Positions 53,092-61,069 of a stretch of DNA of 64,000 nt are shown piece after piece. The stretch is taken from the NCBI RefSeq assembly GCF_009932725.1, contig NZ_BLJU01000027.1, positions 92,529 through 156,528 on the forward strand, written 5' to 3'. Source of the stretch: Pseudomonas yangonensis (GTDB lineage Bacteria; Pseudomonadota; Gammaproteobacteria; Pseudomonadales; Pseudomonadaceae). Within the stretch, counting starts at the first letter, position 1; each line of letters opens with the position of its first letter. The position numbers and the translations under genes were made by a program. A model generated the notes under the pieces. The model did no database searches, had not been told where the DNA came from, and worked only from the letters and a program-made list of their open reading frames with translations.

Positions 53092-53358
53092 ATGTCTGGC
53101 AAGGAAGATCAGTTGATACAATTGCTGAGTCTTATGGCTCGCAGCATGACCCACATGACCGCATCCGTAACTGCTATGTCCTTCGAACAGCTGCGAAGCC
53201 AGGATGCAGCACTTCAGAGCTCAGCTAGGCGCATGATCGAGCGCATGCAGGCCATCAATGAAGAGCTGGACCAGCAGTGGGAGCTAATTAGCCAGCTAAG
53301 CGGCCAGCGTCATCAGGAAGCGCTTGTGGAAGAGTTGGAAATCTCCTCGGTGTCTTGA
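53092..53358 (+). CDS. Small helical hypothetical protein
   Basis: An 88-residue protein, probably a single helical hairpin. Met-rich heptads (LLSLMARSMTHMTASVTAMS) are followed by a Glu/Gln-rich helix (RMIERMQAINEELDQQWELI). AAGGAG lies 6 nt before the ATG, giving good translation support. No family was recognised. Confidence 0.6.
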   Translation: MSGKEDQLIQLLSLMARSMTHMTASVTAMSFEQLRSQDAALQSSARRMIERMQAINEELDQQWELISQLSGQRHQEALVEELEISSVS

Positions 53359-53396
53359 ACCCCGAAATTGACTTCGCCACCAGGGAAGGTAACGCC

Positions 53397-53555
53397 ATGT
53401 CCCATCTATTTCTTACTCATCGTGCGGCCAATCGTTCGTATTCACGGGTCGCTCCTGATGCTGATCGGGCTGCTTTCAGTCAGAAGCAGACGATCAGTAT
53501 TTTCGGCTTGAGGCCGCAAATACCCTGCGAGCTACAAGAGGCCGCATTTGGATAA
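53397..53555 (+). CDS. Possible 52-residue hypothetical protein
   Basis: A short frame 38 nt after the previous gene, starting MSHLFLTHRAANRSYSRV, with a weak GGGAAGG upstream. The composition gives no clue. It may be real as part of the same transcript or a chance frame. It ends 8 bases from the convergent LysR gene. Confidence 0.3.
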   Translation: MSHLFLTHRAANRSYSRVAPDADRAAFSQKQTISIFGLRPQIPCELQEAAFG

Positions 53556-53563
53556 TGCGATTA

Positions 53564-54502
53564 CTACCTAGCCTGGCTGTTCGATTCAGTTGAACCGGAT
53601 GCTCGAGAATCGGCTACCAGAGTGATGAACTCACGCACCCATCTGAAGCCTGCGTGCCCATCTGACCGCTCATGCCAGAACATGCCAATTGAAAAACCTT
53701 CCACCGGCAAAGGGGGCTCTATATACAGCAGCTTCTCGCTTTGATCCTCCACGAGACGACGTGGAACCAGAGCCACACAGTCGGACTGCGCGACCAGCTC
53801 CGGTACTGGAAGAAATGACGACGCTGACAGAACTACGTTACGCCGCAGTCCCCGCGCTACCAAGGCGTTATCCACCGAGGTAGAGAAGCCTCCGCCGCGC
53901 AGTGACACCACGACATGTTCCAGCTGCGCGAACTCATCCACCGTCAGGCCCGCACGCAGGCTTGGATGCCCACGACGCCCGATCAGCACGTAACTCTCAT
54001 CGTAGAGGTGTTGCGAGTGCAGCGCGGGCGGGGCTCCGTTCATGTTGATCACCGCCAGATCCACTTCGCCGCGGGTCATCTGCAGCTCCAGCTGTGGTAC
54101 GTCCAGGATGCGCAGTGCGATACGGACACCCGGCGCTTCGCGCCGCATGGCGACAACGAGATGCTTGATCAAGGCCGCCTGCACGTAATCCGTGCAGGCG
54201 ATTGATACCGTCAGGCTCGCCGTCGCGGGTTCGAAATTCAGATGAGTAGTGACGGTGGCCCTTACTTGGTCCAATGCTTGGCGAAGCGGGACGAGCAGCT
54301 CCAAGGCTTTGACCGTGGGGGTCATTCCACGCTGCGCGGGGATCAGAAGAGGGTCGTTGAAGACGTCGCGCAGGCGGCTCAACTGCGCGCTGACTGCTGG
54401 CTGGCTCAAATGCAGACGGGCGGCGGCCCTGGTCACGTTCTGCTCGATGAGAAGGGCCTCCAACGTCACAAGCAGATTGAGATCAAGGCGTCTGGTATCC
54501 AT
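53564..54502 (-). CDS. LysR family transcriptional regulator
   Basis: A 312-residue LysR-type regulator. The N-terminal winged helix is LDLNLLVTLEALLIEQNVTR, with AAARLHLSQPAVSAQLSRLR as the recognition region. The C-terminal co-inducer domain follows (ACTDYVQAALI). The sequence is closest in style to NodD/LinR-like regulators. The ATG at 54502 (MDTRRLDLN) is chosen over a GTG 36 bases upstream. It diverges from the quinone reductase gene at 54592 across 89 bases, so it very likely regulates it. Confidence 0.88.
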   Translation of the reverse strand: MDTRRLDLNLLVTLEALLIEQNVTRAAARLHLSQPAVSAQLSRLRDVFNDPLLIPAQRGMTPTVKALELLVPLRQALDQVRATVTTHLNFEPATASLTVSIACTDYVQAALIKHLVVAMRREAPGVRIALRILDVPQLELQMTRGEVDLAVINMNGAPPALHSQHLYDESYVLIGRRGHPSLRAGLTVDEFAQLEHVVVSLRGGGFSTSVDNALVARGLRRNVVLSASSFLPVPELVAQSDCVALVPRRLVEDQSEKLLYIEPPLPVEGFSIGMFWHERSDGHAGFRWVREFITLVADSRASGSTESNSQAR

Positions 54503-54591
54503 CGAATTTATGCTAGCAGGAAAATTTTGCGATTTCACAGAGGGGCCGAGCCCCGCGACACTCCAGCGACATCACAGCGGAGTCGTCCTTC

Positions 54592-55410
54592 ATGTCAAAA
54601 AGAGTACTGATCATCTATGCCCATCCCGAGCCTTCCTCGCTAACGCGGCAACTGGTGGATGTGTCTGTTGAATGCTTGACTGCGCAAGGGCACGAGGTCC
54701 TGCAGTCCGATCTATACGCCATGGGCTGGAAAGCGATATTCGACGAGCACGACTTCCCTGAGCGGGCCAACCCTCAGCGGCTGTCGTTCGGCGCAGAGTC
54801 CGCCCACGCCTATCGTCATCGCCGCCAGAGCCCTGACGTGGCGGCAGAGCAAGACAAAGTTCTAGCGGCAGATGCCGTCATCTTCCAGTTTCCACTTTGG
54901 TGGTACGGCATGCCGGCCATCATGAAGGGATGGATAGATCGCGTCTGGGCAGCCGGACTCGCCCATGGCTACAAGGGCGCTGGCAACACCTACCGCTATG
55001 GTGACGGGGCCTTCAAGGGCAAGCGGGCCATGCTGTCAGTCGCTGTTGGCGGCCCCGAAGAAGACTACTCGCCGCGCGGTATCAACGGACCACTTGAGCA
55101 ACTACTGTTTCCGATCACGCACGGTTCGCTCTATTTTCCTGGGTTCGATGTGCTGCCTACCTTCGCCATATACGGCACCGGCAAGTTGACCGCCGCGGAT
55201 GCCATCGCAGCTAAAGAGGCTTGGCGCAAACGTCTCAAGGGCTTATTCACCAACGCGCCAATACCTTTCCGGCCCCAAAACGGAGGGGACTACACTCCCC
55301 GCAACGAGCTTAAACCGCACGTAGCAGTGGGCCAGACGGGAATTATGGCGCACATTGCTAATGGTGAAACAACCCAGCGGCAGCAACTGGAAGCGGAGGG
55401 GGCTTTATGA
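54592..55410 (+). CDS. NAD(P)H-dependent quinone reductase (NQO1/MdaB-type flavoprotein)
   Basis: A 272-residue flavodoxin-fold reductase. The FMN/FAD loop is IIYAHPEPSSLTRQL. FQFPLWWYGMPAIMKGWIDR is the family signature, and GKRAMLSVAVGGPEEDY follows. Such enzymes reduce quinones by two electrons and protect against electrophiles. Its stop overlaps the start of the next gene (ATGA). The divergent LysR regulator suggests induction by a small aromatic or quinone-like compound. Confidence 0.88.
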   Translation: MSKRVLIIYAHPEPSSLTRQLVDVSVECLTAQGHEVLQSDLYAMGWKAIFDEHDFPERANPQRLSFGAESAHAYRHRRQSPDVAAEQDKVLAADAVIFQFPLWWYGMPAIMKGWIDRVWAAGLAHGYKGAGNTYRYGDGAFKGKRAMLSVAVGGPEEDYSPRGINGPLEQLLFPITHGSLYFPGFDVLPTFAIYGTGKLTAADAIAAKEAWRKRLKGLFTNAPIPFRPQNGGDYTPRNELKPHVAVGQTGIMAHIANGETTQRQQLEAEGAL

Positions 55411-55697
55411 AAACCTTCGTGATTCTGACTCGCCGTCCTGATGTAGCGGTAGAGGACTTCAAGCGACTGGCGAAACCGGAGGTATTGCACGTTTGGCAAG
55501 GCTTCGCCGACGGCATTGTTCGCGCAGTCCATGGGCTGGCAGCTGGTCCCGGTGCAGCGTTTGAGCTGGAGTCCGCCACCTTCGAAGACGCTCGTGGATA
55601 CATCGAGGCTCTGCCTTACGTTAAACAGAATCTGCTCCACGTGCAGTATTGCGCACTCAAGCCTTTCTCAGACTATGAGAGGCTCGTTTCTTTCTGA
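55407..55697 (+). CDS. Small dimeric alpha/beta-barrel-like protein (YCII/muconolactone isomerase-like)
   Basis: A 96-residue protein with the beta-alpha-beta layout of the ferredoxin-like dimeric barrel group (MKTFVILTRRPDVAVEDFKR at the start, EDARGYIEALPYVK in the middle). It is translationally coupled to the quinone reductase by a four-base overlap. It may bind or isomerise the product of that enzyme; the exact family is uncertain. Confidence 0.65.
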   Translation: MKTFVILTRRPDVAVEDFKRLAKPEVLHVWQGFADGIVRAVHGLAAGPGAAFELESATFEDARGYIEALPYVKQNLLHVQYCALKPFSDYERLVSF

Positions 55698-55734
55698 TTA
55701 ACGATCAGCTCAGACCAACTCCGTTTGCACGGCC

Positions 55735-55766
55735 TGCATGCTGCAGCGATTTGCTCGCAGCATGCA
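55735..55766 (+). terminator. Hairpin after the quinone reductase operon
   Basis: A perfect 10-bp inverted repeat TGCATGCTGC/GCAGCATGCA with a 12-nt loop, 37 nt after the stop at 55697. Confidence 0.6.
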
Positions 55767-55992
55767 CGTTGCGCCAGACCGGGACTCGTTTGATGCGAGG
55801 TGGGCCGGTACTGAGCCAGACGGTGCCCGTACGCTGTGCTCTATCCAATCGATGTGAATCAGTTCCGCGGAGCAGCCCTTAGGGGCCCTTGATCCCGCCG
55901 ATAAATCTGCTCTCTGCTGGTATTGTGCAGAACCAGCTGCGCCCGGGCTGTCAGGCTTGAAGGCATGCAAGTCAATTTCTGTGGATCAGAGC

Positions 55993-56922
55993 ATGAATAA
56001 ACTATCTGAGATGCATACTTTCGTGGCTGTAGTGGACACCGGGAGTATTTCCGAGGCCGCTCGTCGTTTGGGCACGGCCAAGTCGATGGTTTCCCAGCGC
56101 ATTCAGCAACTGGAAAAACGCCTGGGATGCATCCTGCTGGAGCGTGGCCGGCAGACTCGCCTGACTGAGTCGGGTGAGGTTTTTTACCGTCATTGCACAG
56201 CTATTCTCGCTGACATAGAAAATGCCGAGAATGCCGTTCTGACGCCCCAGTCCAGTGTTCGTGGAAATCTGCGCATCGCTGCTCCGATGGCGTTCGGCAT
56301 GAGATATCTGACGCCGATTTTGGCGTCTTTTGCCAAGCAATATCCTGAGCTGTATCTGGACGTCGAGTTCGATGACCGGCGCGTCAACTTGCAGGAAGAG
56401 GGTTTCGATGCCGCGGTTCGTATTGGCGAGTTGCCGGACTCTTCCCTAGTGGCCAAGACCATTACTCCCAACCGCCATATCATCTGCGCCAGCCCTGATT
56501 ACCTGAATGGTCATGGCACACCACGAGCACCGCAAGACCTGGCTCAGCATTTCGCCATGCTGTACGTGAATCGAGAACCACATGGCATGTGGACGCTACC
56601 GGTGAACGACGCATTGGAATCATTCCGTGTGCGCTGCCGGATGCGTACCAATTGTGGTCATCAGCTGATGGAGGCGGCCAAGGCGGGGCTTGGGCTTGCG
56701 ATACTGCCCACGTTCCTGGCCGCGCAGGCCATCGTGGATGGTGAGTTGAAAGAGGTGCTGGAGCCCTATGCGCCCCGTGGCGGCAATATATCTGTGGTCT
56801 ATCGTCAGTCGCAGAGAGCCTCGCCCAAACTGCGTGCGCTTAGTAGCTTTCTCAGTGAGCAGATTGGTAACCCGCCGATCTGGGATCAGATGCTGACAGA
56901 CCATATGCGCCCACAGGGTTGA
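55993..56922 (+). CDS. LysR family transcriptional regulator (second)
   Basis: A 309-residue LysR regulator of the CrgA/DmlR-like group. MHTFVAVVDTGSISEAARRL, then GTAKSMVSQRIQQLEKRLG form the winged helix. The effector domain includes APMAFGMRYLTPILASFAKQ and VAKTITPNRHIICASPDYL. The ATG at 55993 is chosen because it starts the domain; the longer read adds 12 residues. It precedes an SDR gene on the same strand by 132 bases and may control it. Confidence 0.87.
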   Translation: MNKLSEMHTFVAVVDTGSISEAARRLGTAKSMVSQRIQQLEKRLGCILLERGRQTRLTESGEVFYRHCTAILADIENAENAVLTPQSSVRGNLRIAAPMAFGMRYLTPILASFAKQYPELYLDVEFDDRRVNLQEEGFDAAVRIGELPDSSLVAKTITPNRHIICASPDYLNGHGTPRAPQDLAQHFAMLYVNREPHGMWTLPVNDALESFRVRCRMRTNCGHQLMEAAKAGLGLAILPTFLAAQAIVDGELKEVLEPYAPRGGNISVVYRQSQRASPKLRALSSFLSEQIGNPPIWDQMLTDHMRPQG

Positions 56923-56975
56923 ATCGTTCGAGAAAACCGAAACAGCTATTCATTTTTCTCTGGATTATGGGTAGG

Positions 56976-56989
56976 TAAGCCCTGGCTTA
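56976..56989. promoter_or_regulatory. Palindrome upstream of the SDR gene
   Basis: TAAGCC-CT-GGCTTA, a perfect 6-bp dyad with a 2-nt centre, 65 bases before the SDR ATG. A possible operator for the adjacent regulator. Confidence 0.35.
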
Positions 56990-57054
56990 TCCTTTCCCAA
57001 ACAGGCGCTTTACCTGTGTCTGACATGCCTTTTTGCCTTCATGGAGGGCACAGT

Positions 57055-57792
57055 ATGAATCTCATTGGCAAGCGCGCACTGGTGACAGGAGGCTCACGCG
57101 GTATTGGTGCCGCGATCGCACAGGCCTTGGCAGCAGACGGCGCGGACGTTGCAATCACTTATCGGCGCTCTGCTGCGCAGGCAGAACACATTGTGGCTTC
57201 CATGGAAAAAAGGGGTAGCCGTGGTTTGGCCATTCAGGCCGACAGTGCTGATCCGGCGGCTATCCAGCGGGCCGTCAGGGAGACCGTCGATACACTGGGA
57301 GGCCTCGATATTCTCGTCAACAGCGCCGCCATCGGATTGGCGGGACCGGTCGCGCAGGTCGACCTCGCAGAATTCCAAGCGATGATGGATATTAACGTCC
57401 GCGGGCCGTTTGTGGCGGCACAAGCCGCAATACCCCACCTGAGCGAAGGAGGCCGTATCATTTCGATCGGGTCGGCTTTGGCTGAGCGAGTCCCGTTTCC
57501 GGGCATCACGGCTTATGCCATGTCAAAGTCGGCACTTCTCTCGTTCACCCGTGGCCTATCACGTGAACTGGGCCCGCAGGGCATTACGGTCAATCTTGTG
57601 CTGCCCGGATCGACCGATACTGAGGCGAATCCTGCCGATGGCGAAAGTGCTGATTTCCAGCGAGGCCTGACATCGATAGGGCGTTACGCCGAGCCGCGAG
57701 AAATCGCCAACGCAGTCGTATTTCTTGCAAGCCCTGCCGCGAACATGGTGACTGGCATCAGCCTGACGGTCGACGGCGGTGCGAATGCATAG
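57055..57792 (+). CDS. Short-chain dehydrogenase/reductase
   Basis: A 245-residue classical SDR. The NAD(P) motif is VTGGSRGIG, with ITYRRS after beta-2, which suggests NADP. NSAAI replaces NAG, the catalytic Ser is in ISIGSALA and the Tyr-x3-Lys is in YAMSK. GGAGG lies 7 nt before the ATG at 57055. The substrate is unknown; FabG-like or quinone/alcohol reductase roles are possible. Confidence 0.88.
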   Translation: MNLIGKRALVTGGSRGIGAAIAQALAADGADVAITYRRSAAQAEHIVASMEKRGSRGLAIQADSADPAAIQRAVRETVDTLGGLDILVNSAAIGLAGPVAQVDLAEFQAMMDINVRGPFVAAQAAIPHLSEGGRIISIGSALAERVPFPGITAYAMSKSALLSFTRGLSRELGPQGITVNLVLPGSTDTEANPADGESADFQRGLTSIGRYAEPREIANAVVFLASPAANMVTGISLTVDGGANA

Positions 57793-58249
57793 AGTCGCAA
57801 TGCATGTCCCGGAAAGGGAATGCCTGACATTGCTGGTGTAGTCGTCAGTCATATCGTTCGCCCGGCCCACGAGCGGGCATTTACCGAATGTCGGGCTCCT
57901 GGTCGGGTAAAGGTCGTAGATATTGACTCGACTTTTACTTGGTAAGTCGTGCGTTGTTGTCCACAGCTATGTCCAGTCTGGCTGCAGGTATCGGCCGTCT
58001 GTATATGGATCGCCCCTCTTAGCGGTTGCAGTGACCAGCCTTCGTCGTTGACCACAACAAATCGAGGCTGCGGTGCTTTCCGAAGAGCCGGAGAGCGCTA
58101 TCTAGATAGCTTCGCGTTGTGAAGATAACCCTTGCTCAACACGCTGCACGGACTCGTACCGGTTGGCATCACAGATGCTCGTTTCGCACCTCTTATCCAG
58201 GGGCGAAATCAATCCAGACCTCCCCAAAACAACAATCGAGGCCTTACTG
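57793..58249. other. Intergenic region before the XylR-type regulator
   Basis: 457 bases with no supported gene. A weak inverted repeat TTTACCGA/TCGGGTAAA (about 57880-57911) may end the SDR transcript. The regulator's promoter is expected in the last 200 bases, but I see no convincing sigma-70 pair. Confidence 0.4.
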
Positions 58250-59962
58250 ATGACTACCCGTTACAACTCGACGCTTAAATACTCCGACTATCAGGACCTG
58301 AGTGAGCAGATTCGCTTTCAAAGCACAGAAGGCAAGATCTGGTTCGGCGAGCAGCGCATGTTGCTGATGCAGGTATCGGCGATGGCAAATTTCCGCCGTG
58401 AACTCATCAATAGCCTGGGTATCGAGCGCGCCAAGGGATTCTTCCTGCGACTTGGCTACCAATCCGGACTCAAAGACGCCGAAATGGCCCGCAAGCTGAG
58501 GCCGAACAGTCCTGAGCTGGAAATGTTTCTGGTTGGACCGCAGTTGCATTCCTTGAAGGGCATGGTCAATGCGAAGCCCATTCAGTTGGAAGTGGACCAG
58601 GAGGCTGGCCATTTTTACTGCGAGCTTGAATGGATTGATTCCTTTGAGGTCGAGAGCTGCCTGACCGAGGTGGGCCTGATGGATGAGCCCGTTTGCTGGT
58701 CCCTGCTTGGCTACGCATGTGCGTACAGCTCCTCGTTCATGAAACGCGAGATCATCATCCAGGAAACCAGCTGTCGCGGGTGCGGCGATGAGCGCTGCAT
58801 TATTATTGGCAAACCCGCCGAGCAGTGGGAAAACGCCGCGGAGTTCAGACGCTACTTTCAAGCCGATCCAATCATCGAGGAGCTGTATGAACTGCAATCG
58901 CAGATCAGTTCGCTGCGCACATGCCTGGAGAGGCAAGAGGGCCAGTACTACGGTATAGGACGTTCTCCCGCCTACATGAAGGTCTGCAAGACGATCGACA
59001 AGGCAGCCAAGGGCAAAATCTCGGTCCTGTTGCTTGGAGAAACCGGCGTCGGCAAGGAGGTAATCGCACGGAGCGTCCATCTTCGCAGCGACCGCGCCGA
59101 GCAAGCGTTTATTGCGGTGAACTGCGCTGCCATTCCGCAGGACTTGATCGAGGCCGAACTGTTCGGCGTTGAGAAAGGGGCCTTTACCGGCGCCAATCAG
59201 ACCCGCCCGGGGCGTTTCGAGCGCGCCAGCGGCGGGACCATCTTTCTGGATGAAGTGGTAGAACTGACGCCCAGAGCGCAGGCGAGCTTACTTAGGGTGC
59301 TGCAAGAAGGGGAACTCGAACGCGTGGGTGGTTCTCGGACCCACAGGGTCGATGTGCGAGTCATTGCTGCCACCAATGAGAGCCTCGCCGATGCAGTGGA
59401 GGCGGGCCGGTTTCGCGCGGATCTTTATTACCGCCTAAATGTGTTTCCGGTTCAGGTCCCCCCGCTTCGCGAGCGGCTTGAGGACCTGCCGCTGCTGGTC
59501 GAGCACTTTCTAAGCAAGTTTCATCTGCAGTATCACAAGCGCACGCTAGGTTTGTCAGACAAGGCTCTAGCGCTGTGCCTCAGTTACGCTTGGCCGGGCA
59601 ATATCCGCGAACTGGAGAATGTACTTGAGCGCGGCGTCATTCTGACTGACAGCAACGAAACCATAGGGCAGGACGCTCTTTTTGCCGTCTCCCCAAAAGC
59701 GGGGGCTCTGCATGGTGATCGTCTCAACGCCGATGGCTCGCTGATCCAGGCTGAAAACACGGAAAGCTCAGCCGATTGGGTCACGCAGATCTTCGAACGA
59801 AACATAAGCCTGGAAGCGGTGGAAGAGCAGCTGATGCGACGCGCAATGGACCTCGCTCAGCAAAACGTTGCGCAAGCCGCTCGAATCCTCGGGTTAACTC
59901 GACCTGCGCTGGCTTACCGTCTCAAGAAGAGCGGCATCCTTGATGAGGATGCGACTGAGTGA
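58250..59962 (+). CDS. XylR/DmpR-type sigma-54-dependent activator
   Basis: A 570-residue regulator. The N-terminal XylR_N sensor domain (about 10-125: IRFQSTEGKIWFGEQRMLLM, GFFLRLGYQSGLKDAEMARK) and the V4R domain (about 130-215, with ETSCRGCGDERCI) bind aromatic effectors in XylR and DmpR. The AAA+ domain has GETGVGKE, GAFTGA for sigma-54 contact, and WPGNIRELEN. The C-terminal Fis-type HTH is NVAQAARILGLTRPALAYRL. The ATG at 58250 with GAGG upstream matches the family start. The likely target is the sigma-54 promoter at 60158. Confidence 0.92.
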   Translation: MTTRYNSTLKYSDYQDLSEQIRFQSTEGKIWFGEQRMLLMQVSAMANFRRELINSLGIERAKGFFLRLGYQSGLKDAEMARKLRPNSPELEMFLVGPQLHSLKGMVNAKPIQLEVDQEAGHFYCELEWIDSFEVESCLTEVGLMDEPVCWSLLGYACAYSSSFMKREIIIQETSCRGCGDERCIIIGKPAEQWENAAEFRRYFQADPIIEELYELQSQISSLRTCLERQEGQYYGIGRSPAYMKVCKTIDKAAKGKISVLLLGETGVGKEVIARSVHLRSDRAEQAFIAVNCAAIPQDLIEAELFGVEKGAFTGANQTRPGRFERASGGTIFLDEVVELTPRAQASLLRVLQEGELERVGGSRTHRVDVRVIAATNESLADAVEAGRFRADLYYRLNVFPVQVPPLRERLEDLPLLVEHFLSKFHLQYHKRTLGLSDKALALCLSYAWPGNIRELENVLERGVILTDSNETIGQDALFAVSPKAGALHGDRLNADGSLIQAENTESSADWVTQIFERNISLEAVEEQLMRRAMDLAQQNVAQAARILGLTRPALAYRLKKSGILDEDATE

Positions 59963-60043
59963 GCTCGCTTACCTTCGCGGACAGGTCAAATCGATTACGA
60001 AGTTTTTGTGACGTTAACCAAATAATCAGTGCGCTGCCAAATT

Positions 60044-60057
60044 TTATCAAATGATAA
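60044..60057. promoter_or_regulatory. Candidate upstream activator site 1
   Basis: A palindrome TTATCA-AA-TGATAA about 105 bases upstream of the -24 element. It resembles the TTGATCAA-type dyads bound by DmpR/XylR. Confidence 0.45.
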
Positions 60058-60082
60058 GTTCCGCCCCTCTTCGATAAACAAT

Positions 60083-60099
60083 AGATTTGAGCCAAATCT
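60083..60099. promoter_or_regulatory. Candidate upstream activator site 2
   Basis: A perfect dyad AGATTTG-AGC-CAAATCT about 60 bases upstream of the -24 element. CAAATC/GATTTG are the half-site cores described for XylR-type sites. Confidence 0.5.
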
Positions 60100-60157
60100 C
60101 TTCTGCTGCAAGGCTATCTCGCTGATAAATATAGATTTTCCATAAACCCCGCGATGA

Positions 60158-60173
60158 TGGCATACCCTTTGCT
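60158..60173 (+). promoter_or_regulatory. Sigma-54 promoter (-24/-12)
   Basis: TGGCATACCCTTTGCT has GG and GC ten bases apart, fitting TGGCAC-N5-TTGCW. It lies about 90 bases before the gene at 60263 and just downstream of a sigma-54 activator gene. Confidence 0.68.
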
Positions 60174-60262
60174 GAAGTACTACCAGTTGCTGAGTGCGTC
60201 CCTGCACTTAGCGACGTATTAGGTTTCACGCCTCACAAACGGTAGTTAAACGGAGAAAGCTC

Positions 60263-60841
60263 ATGATCATCCTCAAAATCAAGTCGCTGTTTGCAGCAAT
60301 CACGCTCGCTGCGTGCATTGTCACTGTTACTCCCGCGGTAGCGCAGTTAACTAGCGAAGCACAGTCCGCGGCTTCACTTTCGGTAGTCATGGAGTTCCTG
60401 GCCAATACTGCGCCCGATAAAGTTGAAGCAGCTGCCGAGAAGCTGGCTGCGCCCGACGCCACTTATGTTTCGCTCAACTTCGATAACCCCGAGTTGAGGG
60501 AAATCATGCCTTGGACGGGTACAAACAAGGGACCGAAAGCCTTTAGTTCATTATTCCTGCAGGTCCAGGATTACTGGAAAATCGAAGACTTTACCATCAG
60601 CACTAAAATAGCCTCCGGTGAGGACGTCGCGATTTTCGGCAAGTTCACCTATCGGTCCGTGGCAGTCGACCAGGTATTCACGTCGCCATTCTCCATCCAT
60701 GCCAAGGTGCGTGACGGCAAGATGACCTATTTCCAGTTCATGGAAGATACCTACGCGTCTGCCAGTTCCTTCCGACAGTCTGGCTCCTGGACTGTGAAGA
60801 CCTCTGCGAACTCAGCCCCCTTTACGGTGGCCGCGGATTAA
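60263..60841 (+). CDS. Exported SnoaL/NTF2-like protein
   Basis: A 192-residue protein. Residues 1-27 are a signal peptide (hydrophobic LFAAITLAACIVTVTPAVAQ, cleavage after AVA). The mature part is an NTF2-like SnoaL fold (FLANTAPDKVEAAAEKLAAP, MPWTGTNKGPKAFSSLFLQV, FGKFTYRSVAV). Such domains bind or isomerise small hydrophobic molecules. GGAG lies before the ATG. It is the first gene after the sigma-54 promoter, so it is probably induced by the same aromatic or related effector. Confidence 0.78.
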   Translation: MIILKIKSLFAAITLAACIVTVTPAVAQLTSEAQSAASLSVVMEFLANTAPDKVEAAAEKLAAPDATYVSLNFDNPELREIMPWTGTNKGPKAFSSLFLQVQDYWKIEDFTISTKIASGEDVAIFGKFTYRSVAVDQVFTSPFSIHAKVRDGKMTYFQFMEDTYASASSFRQSGSWTVKTSANSAPFTVAAD

Positions 60842-61069
60842 CGATTTCGGTCGCGAGGACCAGCCTTGTGCCGGCATCCCAGAGAACGAGCTCCTGGCAT
60901 GCCGGCAGATAGCGCGCAGAGGGGAGAGCATCATTACCAATCTCTCTTTGTGCACCGTTTCCAGAGATGCCGTTGGCGCCAACCAGAGTGACGTAATGGT
61001 CACCAACAGATCGCGGCCATCCGGGACAGGTCCCGATATTTCACACCGGGCAATATGCAGGAGTTAGCC

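Noticed and set aside
52779..53228. A 149-codon plus-strand frame overlapping the small gene at 53092
   Set aside because: No start context. It overlaps a frame with a strong ribosome binding site.
55710..55970. An 86-codon minus-strand frame between the YCII-like and second LysR genes
   Set aside because: It runs through a terminator hairpin and has no ribosome site or domain.
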